In this document: in pieces, positions 43,863-52,954 of the stretch | Layout: each line of letters starts with the position of its first letter | Position numbering within the stretch: the stretch's first letter is position 1 | DNA from: an uncultured Gemmiger sp. | GTDB taxonomy: Bacteria; Bacillota; Clostridia; Oscillospirales; Ruminococcaceae | Assembly: GCA_944388145.1 (NCBI GenBank) | Contig: CALXHQ010000006.1 | Span: 1 to 64,000, forward strand | Length of the DNA: 64,000 nt | Direction of reading: 5' to 3' | Notes under the pieces: generated by a model | The model's input: the letters and a program-made list of their open reading frames with translations, nothing else | Told to the model about the DNA's origin: nothing | Database searches by the model: none | Program-made: the position numbers and the translations under genes

Positions 43863-45839
43863 TCAGCTCACATCCAGGTCATCCAGATATTCGGCGCCGT
43901 GCTCGGCAATGTGCTCCTTGCGGCCCTGCAGGTTGTCGCCCAAAAGCAGGTCAAAGGTCTTAGCGGTCTGCTCCGCATCAGTGGGCATGACTTTGATCAG
44001 GCGGCGGCTTTCCGGGCTCATGGTAGTCAGCCACATCATTTCGGGGTCGTTCTCGCCCAGACCCTTGGAGCGCTGGATGGTGTACTTGGCATCTCCGATA
44101 CGCTTTAAGATGTTTGCCTTCTCCGGCTCGGTGTAAGCAAAGTAGGTCTTGTTTTTGGTGTTGATCTCATACAGCGGGCTTTCCGCAATGTAGACATAGC
44201 CCTCCTTGATCAGGGTGGGGGTCAGGCGGTACAACATCGTCAGGATCAGGGTGCGAATCTGGTAGCCGTCCACGTCGGCGTCGGTGCAGATGACAATCTT
44301 GTTGTAGCGCAGATTTTCCAGCTTGAAAGTTGCCAGATCCTTGCTGTGGCTGCCGCCCAGCTCGACGCCGCACCCCATGACGCGAATCAGGTCGGTGATG
44401 ATATCCGACTTGAAGATGCGGCTGTAATCGGCCTTAAGGCAGTTCAGGATCTTGCCGCGTACCGGCATAATGGCCTGAAATTCCGAGTCTCGGCTTTGCT
44501 TGACGGCGCCCATGGCGGAATCGCCCTCGACGATGTAGAGTTCCCGGCGGGAGGCGTCCTTGGTGCGACAGTCCACAAACTTCTGCACCCGGTTTGCCAG
44601 GTCCATCTGGGCAGTGATGTTCTTTTTGATGCTGATGCGGGCTTTTTCAGCGTGTTCACGGCTCTGCTTATTGATCAGCACCTGCTTGCAGGCCTTTTCA
44701 GCCTCGTCGGGATGCTCGATGAAGTAGACTTCCAGCTGATGTTTGAGGAAGTCCGTCATGGCCTGGGCCACAAACTTGTTGGTGATGGCTTTTTTCGTCT
44801 GGTTTTCGTAGCTGGTGCGGGTGGAGAAGCTGGATGACACCAGCACCAGGCAGTCCTGCACATCGGCAAAGGTGATGGCACTTTCGTTTTTCTTGTACAA
44901 ACCCTTGTTTTTCAGCCAGTTGTTGATCTGGTTGACAAAGGCAAGGCGCACTGCGCGGTCAGGACTGCCGCCGTGTTCCAGCCAGCTGGAGTTGTGGTAA
45001 TATTCCAGCGCCTGCACGGTGTTGGAAAAGCAGAAGGCCACATTCATGCGGACTTCATACTCCGGCTGATCGGCGCGGTCACGGCCGGTGGCCTGGCCCT
45101 GGCAGAAATGGACCGGGGTCAGTGCGCTGTCTCCTGCCAGCTCGGAAACATAGTCCGTGATGCCGTTTTCGTAGTAGTATTCGCTCTTCTCGCTCTTGCC
45201 GCTGGATCGGTCGTCAAACACCAGTGTGACGCCGGCATTGACCACCGCCTGCCGTTTGAGCATATCCTTAAAGGTTTCAGGCAAAACCGCGATATCGGTA
45301 AACACGTCGGTGTCCGGTTTCCAGCGGATAATGGAGCCGGTGCGGCGGCCTGAGTAGGGTTCCTTTTTCAGGCCGCCCACATTCTCGCCTTTTTTGAAAT
45401 CAAGGTGGTAGTGCTGGCCATCGCGGTAAATGTCGGCGGTCATCCATTCACTGGCATACTGGGTGGCGCACAGACCCAGGCCGTTCAGGCCAAGGCTGAA
45501 ATCGTAGGTGCCGCTGCCCTCCGCATATTTGCCGCCGGCGTACAGTTCGCAAAACACCAGGTCCCAGTTCCACCGCTGCTCCGCTTTATTATAGTCCACC
45601 GGAATACCGCGGCCGAAGTCCTCCACCTCCACCGAGTGGTCGGCAAACAGGGTGACATTGATGCGGTTGCCATGGCCGTCCCGAGCCTCGTCGATCGAAT
45701 TGGAAACGATCTCGAAGATGGAATGGGCACAGCCCTCCACGCCGTCTGAGCCAAAAATGACCGCCGGGCGCTTGCGAACCCGGTCGGCTCCTTTCAGGCT
45801 TTTGATACTCTCGTTGCCGTATTCCTGTTTTTTTGCCAT
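43863..45839 (-). CDS. parE: Type IIA topoisomerase subunit B (ParE/GyrB-like)
   Basis: A 658-aa ATPase subunit. GHKL motifs: EIVSNSIDEARDGHG (N-box) and VEDFGRGIPV plus GLNGLGLCAT. The TOPRIM block is VEGDSAMGAVKQSRD, where most homologues have SAGG; PVRGKILN and the metal DADVDG (CTDADVDGYQIRTL) are normal. Ends YLDDLDVS. It partners the next gene, using ATP to pass DNA strands and decatenate chromosomes. Confidence 0.88.
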   Translation of the reverse strand: MAKKQEYGNESIKSLKGADRVRKRPAVIFGSDGVEGCAHSIFEIVSNSIDEARDGHGNRINVTLFADHSVEVEDFGRGIPVDYNKAEQRWNWDLVFCELYAGGKYAEGSGTYDFSLGLNGLGLCATQYASEWMTADIYRDGQHYHLDFKKGENVGGLKKEPYSGRRTGSIIRWKPDTDVFTDIAVLPETFKDMLKRQAVVNAGVTLVFDDRSSGKSEKSEYYYENGITDYVSELAGDSALTPVHFCQGQATGRDRADQPEYEVRMNVAFCFSNTVQALEYYHNSSWLEHGGSPDRAVRLAFVNQINNWLKNKGLYKKNESAITFADVQDCLVLVSSSFSTRTSYENQTKKAITNKFVAQAMTDFLKHQLEVYFIEHPDEAEKACKQVLINKQSREHAEKARISIKKNITAQMDLANRVQKFVDCRTKDASRRELYIVEGDSAMGAVKQSRDSEFQAIMPVRGKILNCLKADYSRIFKSDIITDLIRVMGCGVELGGSHSKDLATFKLENLRYNKIVICTDADVDGYQIRTLILTMLYRLTPTLIKEGYVYIAESPLYEINTKNKTYFAYTEPEKANILKRIGDAKYTIQRSKGLGENDPEMMWLTTMSPESRRLIKVMPTDAEQTAKTFDLLLGDNLQGRKEHIAEHGAEYLDDLDVS

Positions 45840-45977
45840 GAAACAGCGTTCCCTCCATCTATTTGTGGTATCGAGAACCGGGTATCAGGCGGCATTGCCT
45901 GCCCTCCCGGAAGGTTGCATAGATTATTATTATAATCAACCTTGCGCGAAAAAGTCAAATCCGGACACCGCCCCGGG

Positions 45978-46021
45978 CAAAAAGCAGCCCGTGCAGCAGG
46001 CAATCGCCTGCGTTGCACGGG
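45978..46021 (-). terminator. Terminator of the 46.0-47.0 kb gene
   Basis: GCCCGTGCA...TGCACGGGC stem with inner GCAGGC/GCCTGC pairing, followed on the minus strand by TTTTT. A close relative of this hairpin lies at 47147-47173. Confidence 0.75.
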
Positions 46022-46032
46022 CTGAGTTCCGA

Positions 46033-46992
46033 TTATTCCTCGGGCTGATCGCCGTCCTCCGGGATGGGCTCGGTGTCAGCAACCGCATCCGACTGAGCGC
46101 TACCGTCCACAGTGGATTTGCTCTCCGGTGCAGCGTCGCTCCCCGCCGGTTCCGAGGACGTTGTTCCGTTGTCCTCCGCAGGCGGAGCAGACTCCTGCAC
46201 CGCCGAAGAGGAGGACGTCAGGTTATCCTGCAGAACTGCCTGAGGGTCCGGCGTGGGCACATTCGTGGTGCCAGCATCCGGGGTTGCTGTAGGTTCGGGC
46301 TGCATCTCACTCTCCTGCAAAGCGCTCAGATACCACTGGCGGCCCTCACCGCGGGTAAAGATATAGTCCATGTATTTGGTGGGCTCAGTGGGCGTGGTCA
46401 ACGTCAGGCTGGTGGTGCTGGCAAAGGTGGGGATATAGCCCACTGTAACATACAGCTGTCCACCCTGTGTGCGGATGCTTTCCACCTCGGGCGTGTACAG
46501 TCCCACTGCACCGGTAACAGGAATCAAATACCCCTGACGTTCCTCATCATAGATATAATTCATCTCGGAGGTCTCAAATGAGCCATCTTCCACCTGGTAA
46601 TCAGGTCCCAGCAGATTGGTCAGGTAGGTATCCACCTCCAACCTGGGCAGGATCACACTTCCGGTTGTCTCATCCCGTTCGTAGTCATCCAGGCTGCCGC
46701 CGTTGGACTGAATCTCGTAGACACGGCCCCAGATCGCCGCCTGCTTGAACACAGCGGGGTCCACCGAATGGATATCATCAAACGGCAGTGTGTCAAACAT
46801 GACCAGACCGTACAGACGGTCGGCATAGCTCTGCCGGCGTTCGGTATCATCCAGCGCAGCGCGCACGGCGGCAATACCCCAGCCGATCACGGTAAACAGA
46901 CCGATCAACATCAAAAGAATCGCCACCAGACCGAGCATCTGCCGTGCGATGCGCCGGTTGTTGCGAACTTGTTCTTCCCTTGAACTCGCCAT
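46033..46992 (-). CDS. Membrane-anchored protein with a low-complexity tail, unknown
   Basis: A 319-aa protein. Residues 1-20 are basic, residues 20-45 form one membrane helix (MLGLVAILLMLIGLFTVIGWG), and residues 60-235 look like a folded extracytoplasmic domain (FDDIHSVDPAVFKQAAIWGRVYEI; TPTEPTKYMDYIFTRGEGRQWYLSA). From about residue 240 it is a Pro/Thr/Ser/Glu/Asp-rich disordered tail. No catalytic motif seen. It lies between the rfb genes and parE on the same strand, with a hairpin on each side. Family not recognised. Confidence 0.75.
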   Translation of the reverse strand: MASSREEQVRNNRRIARQMLGLVAILLMLIGLFTVIGWGIAAVRAALDDTERRQSYADRLYGLVMFDTLPFDDIHSVDPAVFKQAAIWGRVYEIQSNGGSLDDYERDETTGSVILPRLEVDTYLTNLLGPDYQVEDGSFETSEMNYIYDEERQGYLIPVTGAVGLYTPEVESIRTQGGQLYVTVGYIPTFASTTSLTLTTPTEPTKYMDYIFTRGEGRQWYLSALQESEMQPEPTATPDAGTTNVPTPDPQAVLQDNLTSSSSAVQESAPPAEDNGTTSSEPAGSDAAPESKSTVDGSAQSDAVADTEPIPEDGDQPEE

Positions 46993-47146
46993 TCGTTACT
47001 CCTTGTATCCAGGCCGGCAGAGTCAAAACCTTTCCCCTGCCGGCTGCTGCATCTGCCATCCGGGCCGGTGCCATGATTGTTCTGAATGCAAAACAGTATA
47101 GCACGGCTTGCCCCATTTGCCAAGAGACAGCCGCGCAGATGCATCT

Positions 47147-47173
47147 GCCCGTGCAGGCAATTGCTGCACGGGC
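47147..47173. terminator. Hairpin downstream of the rfb operon
   Basis: GCCCGTGCAG/CTGCACGGGC perfect 10-bp stem with a 7-nt loop, no clear T-tract. It shares arms with the hairpin at 45978-46021. Confidence 0.6.
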
Positions 47174-47184
47174 ACCGGCCTATA

Positions 47185-48249
47185 TCAACGGCCTTTATAC
47201 ATCTGCTCGTAATATTTCTGATAGTCGCCGCTGGTGACATGGGCCATCCACTCCGAATGGGCCAGATACCAGTCAATGGTCAGCACAATGCCCTTTTCAA
47301 ACGGCGTTTCGGGATACCACCCCAGATCGTTTTTGATCTTCGTGGGATCGATGCCATAGCGGCGGTCATGGCCCAAACGGTCAGCCACATGGGTGATCAG
47401 GTCCTCATTGATGCCGTCATCCTTCAGGCGGTCATGCAGCTGGGCGATAACCGTTTTGACAATAAAGATATTGGGGCGCTCATTGTGGCCGCCCACATTA
47501 TAAACCTCGCCCACCTTGCCATTGGAAGCAACCATATCAATGGCCTTGCAGTGGTCCATAACATACAGCCAGTCACGCACCTGCATCCCGTCGCCGTAAA
47601 CAGGCAGTTTTTTGTGCTGTTTTGCATTGTTGATAAGCAGCGGGATAAGCTTTTCCGGGAACTGGTAGGGGCCGTAATTGTTGGAACACCGGGTGATGTT
47701 CACCGGCATTCCATAGGTGTCGTGGAAGGCCATGACAAACAGGTCGGCACTGGCCTTGGAGCTGGAATAGGGGCTGTGGGGCGACAGCGGGGTTGTCTCG
47801 GTAAAATAGCCCTCAGCCCCCAGCGCGCCATAGACTTCATCCGTGGAAACCTGAAGATATTTTTTCCCGGGTTGCCAGGTTTTTGCCTCAGCATCATACC
47901 AGGCTTCCTTGCAGCACTGCAACAGGTTCACAGTCCCCATCACGTTGCTTTGCACAAAGATTTCAGGGTTGCGAATGCTGCGGTCCACATGGCTTTCCGC
48001 CGCAAAATTGATGCAGTAGTCAGGGTCATATTTGGCGATCAGCTCAGTAACCAGGGCCTTATCACAGATGTCCCCCTGTACAAAAATATGGCGGGAATCC
48101 CCCTCCACATCCTGAAGATTTTCCAGATTGCCGGCATAGGTCAGTTTGTCCAAATTGATCAGGCGAATGTCTGCATGCTTTTCGAGCATGTAGTGGACAA
48201 AGTTGGAGCCAATAAACCCGGCGCAGCCGGTAACAAGATAGGTTTTCAT
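47185..48249 (-). CDS. rfbB: dTDP-glucose 4,6-dehydratase
   Basis: A 354-aa SDR enzyme converting dTDP-glucose to the 4-keto-6-deoxy sugar. NAD loop GCAGFIGSNFV, catalytic YSSSKASAD (YxxxK), ISTDEVYG-like block as VSTDEVYGALG, and NYGPYQFPEKLIPL. Last gene of rfbA-rfbD-rfbB, 3 bp after rfbD. The products feed cell-surface polysaccharide. Confidence 0.97.
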   Translation of the reverse strand: MKTYLVTGCAGFIGSNFVHYMLEKHADIRLINLDKLTYAGNLENLQDVEGDSRHIFVQGDICDKALVTELIAKYDPDYCINFAAESHVDRSIRNPEIFVQSNVMGTVNLLQCCKEAWYDAEAKTWQPGKKYLQVSTDEVYGALGAEGYFTETTPLSPHSPYSSSKASADLFVMAFHDTYGMPVNITRCSNNYGPYQFPEKLIPLLINNAKQHKKLPVYGDGMQVRDWLYVMDHCKAIDMVASNGKVGEVYNVGGHNERPNIFIVKTVIAQLHDRLKDDGINEDLITHVADRLGHDRRYGIDPTKIKNDLGWYPETPFEKGIVLTIDWYLAHSEWMAHVTSGDYQKYYEQMYKGR

Positions 48250-48252
48250 AGT

Positions 48253-49155
48253 TTATTTACCATCCCAGTTTGCAAAATAATCTTGGATTGCCGTTTTCCA
48301 GTCGCGCATTTCATCACCCACCGTGCAGCGCAGCATTCGATTGTCCAGGGCACTCCAGGCCGGGCGGTTGGCCGACGCCGGATGGGCAGCGCTGTACTCG
48401 GCAGTGGAGATGGGCTTGACCACACACTGCTCACCGGAAAGGCGGATGATTTCGGTGGCAAAATCATACCAGCTGCAAATCCCGTTGCCGGTGCAGTGAT
48501 AGGTACCATAATCGTGGCTTACCGCCAGCTTGAGCAGATGATAGGCCAGATCCACCGCATTGGTGGGGTTGCCAAGCTGATCATTGACCACCGTAATTTC
48601 GTCATGCGTTCTGGCCAGATTGACCATGGTCTTGACAAAGTTCTTGCCGGCGGCGCCGTACAGCCAGGCTGTGCGCACAATAATATGACGGCGGCAGAAT
48701 TGCTGCACGTACTCCTCCCCCAGAAGCTTGGTTTCCCCGTAGGCAGAAACCGGTTTGGGGATGGCGCACTCATCCAGCGGAATACCGCCGGTTGGTTTGC
48801 CGCTGAACACATAATCCGTGGAAATGTGGACCAGGCGCGCATTGATCTTATCACAGGCCATAGCCAAGTTGCGCGGCCCCAATGCATTGACTTTGAACGC
48901 CATATCGCGGGCTGCCTCACATCCATCCACATTGGTCATAGCCGCACAATTGATCACCGTATCCGGCTGATGCCGACGCACAAATGCAATGGTAGCTTCC
49001 CGATCCGTGATGTCCAGCTCCGACACATCCACCGCAACCACAGGCGCATTTTTCAGTCTTTCCGGGATCGGCCCCAACGCGCAGCCGCCCTCCATCAGCT
49101 GCTTCTGCAGCTCTGTGCCAAGCTGCCCACGGCAGCCTGTAATCATAATTTTCAT
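48253..49155 (-). CDS. rfbD: dTDP-4-dehydrorhamnose reductase
   Basis: The start MKIMITGCRGQLGTELQKQL after GGAGG gives 300 aa. NADPH loop GCRGQLG, STDYVFSGKPTGG and YGETKLLGE (YxxxK) are the family hallmarks. It makes dTDP-rhamnose in the last step. The 3,5-epimerase gene (rfbC) that should act before it is not in this cluster. Confidence 0.95.
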   Translation of the reverse strand: MKIMITGCRGQLGTELQKQLMEGGCALGPIPERLKNAPVVAVDVSELDITDREATIAFVRRHQPDTVINCAAMTNVDGCEAARDMAFKVNALGPRNLAMACDKINARLVHISTDYVFSGKPTGGIPLDECAIPKPVSAYGETKLLGEEYVQQFCRRHIIVRTAWLYGAAGKNFVKTMVNLARTHDEITVVNDQLGNPTNAVDLAYHLLKLAVSHDYGTYHCTGNGICSWYDFATEIIRLSGEQCVVKPISTAEYSAAHPASANRPAWSALDNRMLRCTVGDEMRDWKTAIQDYFANWDGK

Positions 49156-49219
49156 AGTTCCGCCTCCGCAGAATCCGATCCCTGCACCCCGCAGGGACAA
49201 GTGATTTACCGCCACACCA

Positions 49220-50104
49220 TCAGTACATCAGTTTATTGTCAGCGACATTGCGCAGATGCGCACCATAGGGAGATTTTCCGTAGCGCTCCGCACTCTCCAG
49301 CAATTTGTTCCGGGTGATCCATCCATGCTTAAACGCAATTTCTTCCGGGGCAGAAATCTTGATCCCCTGCCGCTTTTCGATCATGCGAACAAAATCAGCA
49401 GCTTCCACCAGGCTGTCCATCGTACCGGTGTCCAGCCAGGCATAACCGCGCCCAAGCAGCTGCACATCCAGCAGGCCAGCCTGCAAATACATCTCATTCA
49501 GCGTTGTGATCTCCAGTTCACCGCGGGCGCTGGGGCGCACCTGTTTGGCCATCTTTACCACATCTTTGTTGTAAAAGTAAAGACCTGTAACCGCATAATT
49601 GCTTTTGGGATGGGCCGGCTTTTCCTCAATGGATGTGGCATGCCCCTCCTGGTCGAAGGCGACAACGCCAAACCGTTCAGGATCATTCACATAATAGCCG
49701 AATACAGTGGCCCGGCCGGCGGCAGCGTTTTCCGCCGCAGCACGTAACCGGCGGCCAAACCCGGCGCCATAGAAAATATTATCTCCCAGGACCATGGCAC
49801 AGCAGTCATCGCCGATAAATTCCTCCCCCAGAAGGAACGCCTGTGCCAGGCCGTCGGGGGACGGCTGCACCTTGTATTGCAGATGCACGCCGAACTGACT
49901 GCCATCCCCCAAAAGCGACTGAAAACGCGGCGTATCCGTGGGAGTAGAGATGACCAGAATATCCTGAATTCCGGCCAGCATCAGCGTTGACAGAGGATAA
50001 TAAATCATCGGCTTGTCGTACACGGGCAACAACTGCTTGGACGTAACCATGGTCAGCGGATAAAGCCGTGTGCCCGCACCGCCGGCCAGAATAATACCTT
50101 TCAT
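49220..50104 (-). CDS. rfbA: Glucose-1-phosphate thymidylyltransferase
   Basis: The start [20 protein letters not shown] after AAGGAG gives 294 aa. Nucleotide motif GGAGTRLYP, then [28 protein letters not shown] and [19 protein letters not shown]. It makes dTDP-glucose from dTTP and glucose-1-phosphate. First gene of the operon. Confidence 0.97.
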   Translation of the reverse strand: MKGIILAGGAGTRLYPLTMVTSKQLLPVYDKPMIYYPLSTLMLAGIQDILVISTPTDTPRFQSLLGDGSQFGVHLQYKVQPSPDGLAQAFLLGEEFIGDDCCAMVLGDNIFYGAGFGRRLRAAAENAAAGRATVFGYYVNDPERFGVVAFDQEGHATSIEEKPAHPKSNYAVTGLYFYNKDVVKMAKQVRPSARGELEITTLNEMYLQAGLLDVQLLGRGYAWLDTGTMDSLVEAADFVRMIEKRQGIKISAPEEIAFKHGWITRNKLLESAERYGKSPYGAHLRNVADNKLMY

Positions 50105-50166
50105 ATGGGACTCCTTGCCACACCCACTTGCAAAAATAGGGTGCATCTGCAGATAAATTCAAGTAT

Positions 50167-50195
50167 ATTATACCGCCTGTCACGGGCTTGCACAA
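50167..50195 (-). promoter_or_regulatory. rfb operon promoter
   Basis: TTGTGC (50190-50195), 17 bp, TATAAT (50167-50172), reading leftward. Confidence 0.75.
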
Positions 50196-50270
50196 CCCCC
50201 GCAAGGTGACTTTTTCATGGCGGAACAGGCTTTGCCGCCGGGCGGTTTTGCCCTTCTTTGCCAAATAGCC

Positions 50271-50299
50271 TTGTATTTGTGCAGCCGGTCTGTTACACT
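50271..50299 (+). promoter_or_regulatory. fhs promoter
   Basis: TTGTAT (50271-50276), 17 bp, TACACT (50294-50299). The start codon lies about 47 bp further on. No folate riboswitch seen. Confidence 0.6.
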
Positions 50300-50346
50300 G
50301 CTGTTATAGTAGTTTTGCTTTGCACATTCAGGAGGTATGTTTGGAA

Positions 50347-52008
50347 ATGCTCACAGACATTGAAATTGCCCAGGCAGCCCGGATGCTGCCCATCACCGAG
50401 ATTGCTGCCAAAATCGGCCTGAGCGCGGACGAGATCATCCCTTACGGCAAATACAAGGCAAAGATCGACCACAAACAGATCTGCTCCAATCGCCCCGACG
50501 GAAAGCTGATCCTGGTGACAGCTATCAGCCCCACCCCAGCCGGCGAAGGCAAAACCACCACCAGCGTTGGTTTGGCAGATGCGATGAATGCGCTGGGCAA
50601 AAAGACAATGCTCTGCCTGCGCGAGCCTTCCCTCGGCCCGGTGTTCGGCATGAAGGGCGGCGCGGCCGGCGGCGGCTACGCTCAGGTGGTCCCCATGGAG
50701 GACATCAACCTGCATTTTACCGGCGATATCCATGCTATTGGCGCGGCCAACAATCTGCTGGCTGCCATGATCGACAACTCTATCCAGCAGGGCAATCCGC
50801 TGAACATTGATCCGCGGCGCATCACCTGGAAGCGTTGCATGGACATCAACGACCGCCAGCTGCGCTTTATCGTGGATGGCTTGGGCGGCAGGGCCAACGG
50901 AACTCCCCGTGAGGACGGATTTGACATCACCGTTGCCAGCGAAGTCATGGCCATCTTCTGCCTGGCCACCGACCTGAAAAATCTGAAGGAGCGTCTGTCC
51001 CGCATTGTCTGCGCTTATACCTACGACAACAAGCCGGTTACCGCCGGCGACCTGGGCGCAGCCGGTGCCATGACCGCCTTGCTGAAAGACGCCATCGATC
51101 CCAATCTGGTTCAAACCCTGGAGAACGACCCCGCCATCATCCATGGCGGCCCCTTTGCCAACATTGCCCACGGCTGCAACAGCGTCATGGCCACCAAACT
51201 CAGCCTGAAGCTGGCTGATTACGTGGTTACTGAAGCTGGCTTCGGTGCGGATCTGGGCGCTGAAAAGTTTTTGGATATCAAGTGCCGTATGGCCGGCCTG
51301 AACCCCGATGCTGTGGTGATTGTGGCCACCGTGCGTGCTCTCAAACACCACGGCGGTTGTGCCAAGGCGGATCTGAGCGCTCCCAACGCCGAGCTGGTGC
51401 GCAAGGGCGCTGCCAACCTGACCCGTCACATCCAGAACATGAAGGACCAGTTTGGCCTGCCCGTCTGCGTTGCCATCAACGCCTTTCCCACAGACACTGC
51501 GGAGGAAATGGATGCCGTCCGCGCCATCTGTGCCGAGGCCGGGGTCCCCTGTGCTCTGTCCGAGGTGTTTGCCAAAGGCGGCGAGGGTGGCAAGGAGCTG
51601 GCTGAGACCGTGCTGTCCATCATGGAAAAAAAGCCCATCCAATTCACCTATAGCCTGAATCAGAGCCTGGAAGAGAAGATTGAAGCGGTTGCCCGGAAGA
51701 TTTATCGGGCAGACGGCGTGGAGTACACCGCTGCTGCAAAAAAGTCTCTGGCTCAATTTACCGAAATGGGATATGGGAATCTTCCCGTCTGTATCGCAAA
51801 GACCCAGTATTCTTTCAGTGACAACGCCAAGCTGCTGGCTGCACCCGAACACTTCACCATGCATGTGCGGGAGGTTCGCCTTTCCGCCGGTGCCGGTTTT
51901 GTGGTGGTTATCTGCGGTGCCATCATGACCATGCCCGGTTTGCCGCGTCACCCGGCCGCCATGGACATTGATTGTGATGAAAATGGCCGTATCACCGGTC
52001 TGTTCTAA
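50347..52008 (+). CDS. fhs: Formate-tetrahydrofolate ligase
   Basis: Fhs ATP-dependently joins formate to tetrahydrofolate to supply one-carbon units. The start [20 protein letters not shown] gives 553 aa, the usual size; AGGAGG lies 11 nt upstream, and a TTG two codons earlier is an alternative. ATP loop [13 protein letters not shown] as [12 protein letters not shown], then [28 protein letters not shown] and [13 protein letters not shown] are all present. It is monocistronic between a promoter and a terminator. Confidence 0.98.
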   Translation: MLTDIEIAQAARMLPITEIAAKIGLSADEIIPYGKYKAKIDHKQICSNRPDGKLILVTAISPTPAGEGKTTTSVGLADAMNALGKKTMLCLREPSLGPVFGMKGGAAGGGYAQVVPMEDINLHFTGDIHAIGAANNLLAAMIDNSIQQGNPLNIDPRRITWKRCMDINDRQLRFIVDGLGGRANGTPREDGFDITVASEVMAIFCLATDLKNLKERLSRIVCAYTYDNKPVTAGDLGAAGAMTALLKDAIDPNLVQTLENDPAIIHGGPFANIAHGCNSVMATKLSLKLADYVVTEAGFGADLGAEKFLDIKCRMAGLNPDAVVIVATVRALKHHGGCAKADLSAPNAELVRKGAANLTRHIQNMKDQFGLPVCVAINAFPTDTAEEMDAVRAICAEAGVPCALSEVFAKGGEGGKELAETVLSIMEKKPIQFTYSLNQSLEEKIEAVARKIYRADGVEYTAAAKKSLAQFTEMGYGNLPVCIAKTQYSFSDNAKLLAAPEHFTMHVREVRLSAGAGFVVVICGAIMTMPGLPRHPAAMDIDCDENGRITGLF

Positions 52009-52037
52009 CCGTTTGCCATCCTGTGCCTGAATTGCCA

Positions 52038-52078
52038 AACCCCAGCCGCCCCTTTGAGAGGCGGCTGGGGTTTGTTTG
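52038..52078 (+). terminator. fhs terminator
   Basis: AACCCCAGCCGCC/GGCGGCTGGGGTT stem (13 bp) followed by TGTTTGG. Also suitable for the convergent PsiE-like gene. Confidence 0.85.
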
Positions 52079-52085
52079 GTCTTGC

Positions 52086-52691
52086 TCAAACGGAATGGCT
52101 TTCTTCAGTGGCCGGCTGGCTTTGCGCGGTTTCCGGTGAAGGGGCATCCGGCTTCGCATTTGCCGGGGCATCCTTTGACTCGCCCGCTTTGATGGGTTTC
52201 TTGCTGCCAAACACCGCTTTCACATCATCTGCCATTTCCCCGCCCGGCAGCGTTGCCCCGAACGATGGCACAAAGAAAAATTTGCGAATGACAAAGATCA
52301 GGCCGATGGACAGCACCCCCAACAGATTGGCCATTGCAGTTCCGTGGTCCAAAATCATATTGCGGGCAATGGCATAAAGCAGCACTTCCAGCGCACTGCC
52401 GGGACTGTGCTTGGCAAGCATTTTGATGAACTCGATACCAATGACCAGATTGAAAGCATGGCTGAGAAAGGGCTGGAATGCGCTGGTGCTTCCATCCCCC
52501 CACAAAGTAATCATTTCCCGCGCCACCGGAACCGCGCTGATCAGCAATCCGATCAGCACAAGTACCGAAATAATGACCTCTACAAAACCGGCAAGCTCTG
52601 CCACCTGATCCCGCAGGGCGTACTTGATGCGTTCTTCATAGCGGTGGAGCTGTGGGCGGGTCAGCCGCCGTTTGCGTGGTGGTTCTGCCAT
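52086..52691 (-). CDS. PsiE-like membrane protein
   Basis: A 201-aa protein with a basic N-terminus, four hydrophobic helices (VIISVLVLIGLLIS; AFNLVIGIEFIKML; VLLYAIARNMIL; LLGVLSIGLIFVIRKFF) and a charged, Ala/Pro/Glu-rich tail of about 55 residues. The motif FIKMLAKHSPGSALEVLLYAI fits the phosphate-starvation-inducible PsiE-like family. The biochemical role of that family is unknown. Stand-alone gene. Confidence 0.75.
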   Translation of the reverse strand: MAEPPRKRRLTRPQLHRYEERIKYALRDQVAELAGFVEVIISVLVLIGLLISAVPVAREMITLWGDGSTSAFQPFLSHAFNLVIGIEFIKMLAKHSPGSALEVLLYAIARNMILDHGTAMANLLGVLSIGLIFVIRKFFFVPSFGATLPGGEMADDVKAVFGSKKPIKAGESKDAPANAKPDAPSPETAQSQPATEESHSV

Positions 52692-52902
52692 AATTCATAC
52701 CTTCCTTTCCGTCTGCTTTGCAGCGATGCCACATTTGTATTTTCGGTCATGCAGCAATATATGCGCATACGAAAAAACGGCCACATTGGTGTTTTGACTT
52801 TTCGCACAGTTATTTATCAACTTGTGCATCAATTCCTGCACAAATATTATACAGGAAAATGTTGCCGCAGCGCAAGCGCCGCCATCCATCCCCCCACATT
52901 GC
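52692..52902. other. Intergenic stretch between the PsiE-like gene and pheT
   Basis: About 210 bp with no credible gene. AT-rich around 52780-52860 with TTGACT near 52795; no complete promoter was assigned. Confidence 0.4.
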
Positions 52903-52937
52903 AAAGGCCCTCGCCGCATGATGCAGCGAGGGCCATA
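52903..52937 (-). terminator. pheST terminator
   Basis: GGCCCTCGC/GCGAGGGCC 9-bp stem with an 11-nt loop, followed by TTTGC on the minus strand. Confidence 0.7.
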
Positions 52938-52954
52938 ACTTTAATGCAGGCAGC

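Noticed and set aside
47086-49317. 743-codon frame antisense to rfbB and rfbD
   Set aside because: Runs across two clear enzyme genes and carries no domain.
50293-52089. 598-codon frame antisense to fhs
   Set aside because: A shadow of a highly conserved gene; composition typical of antisense artefacts.
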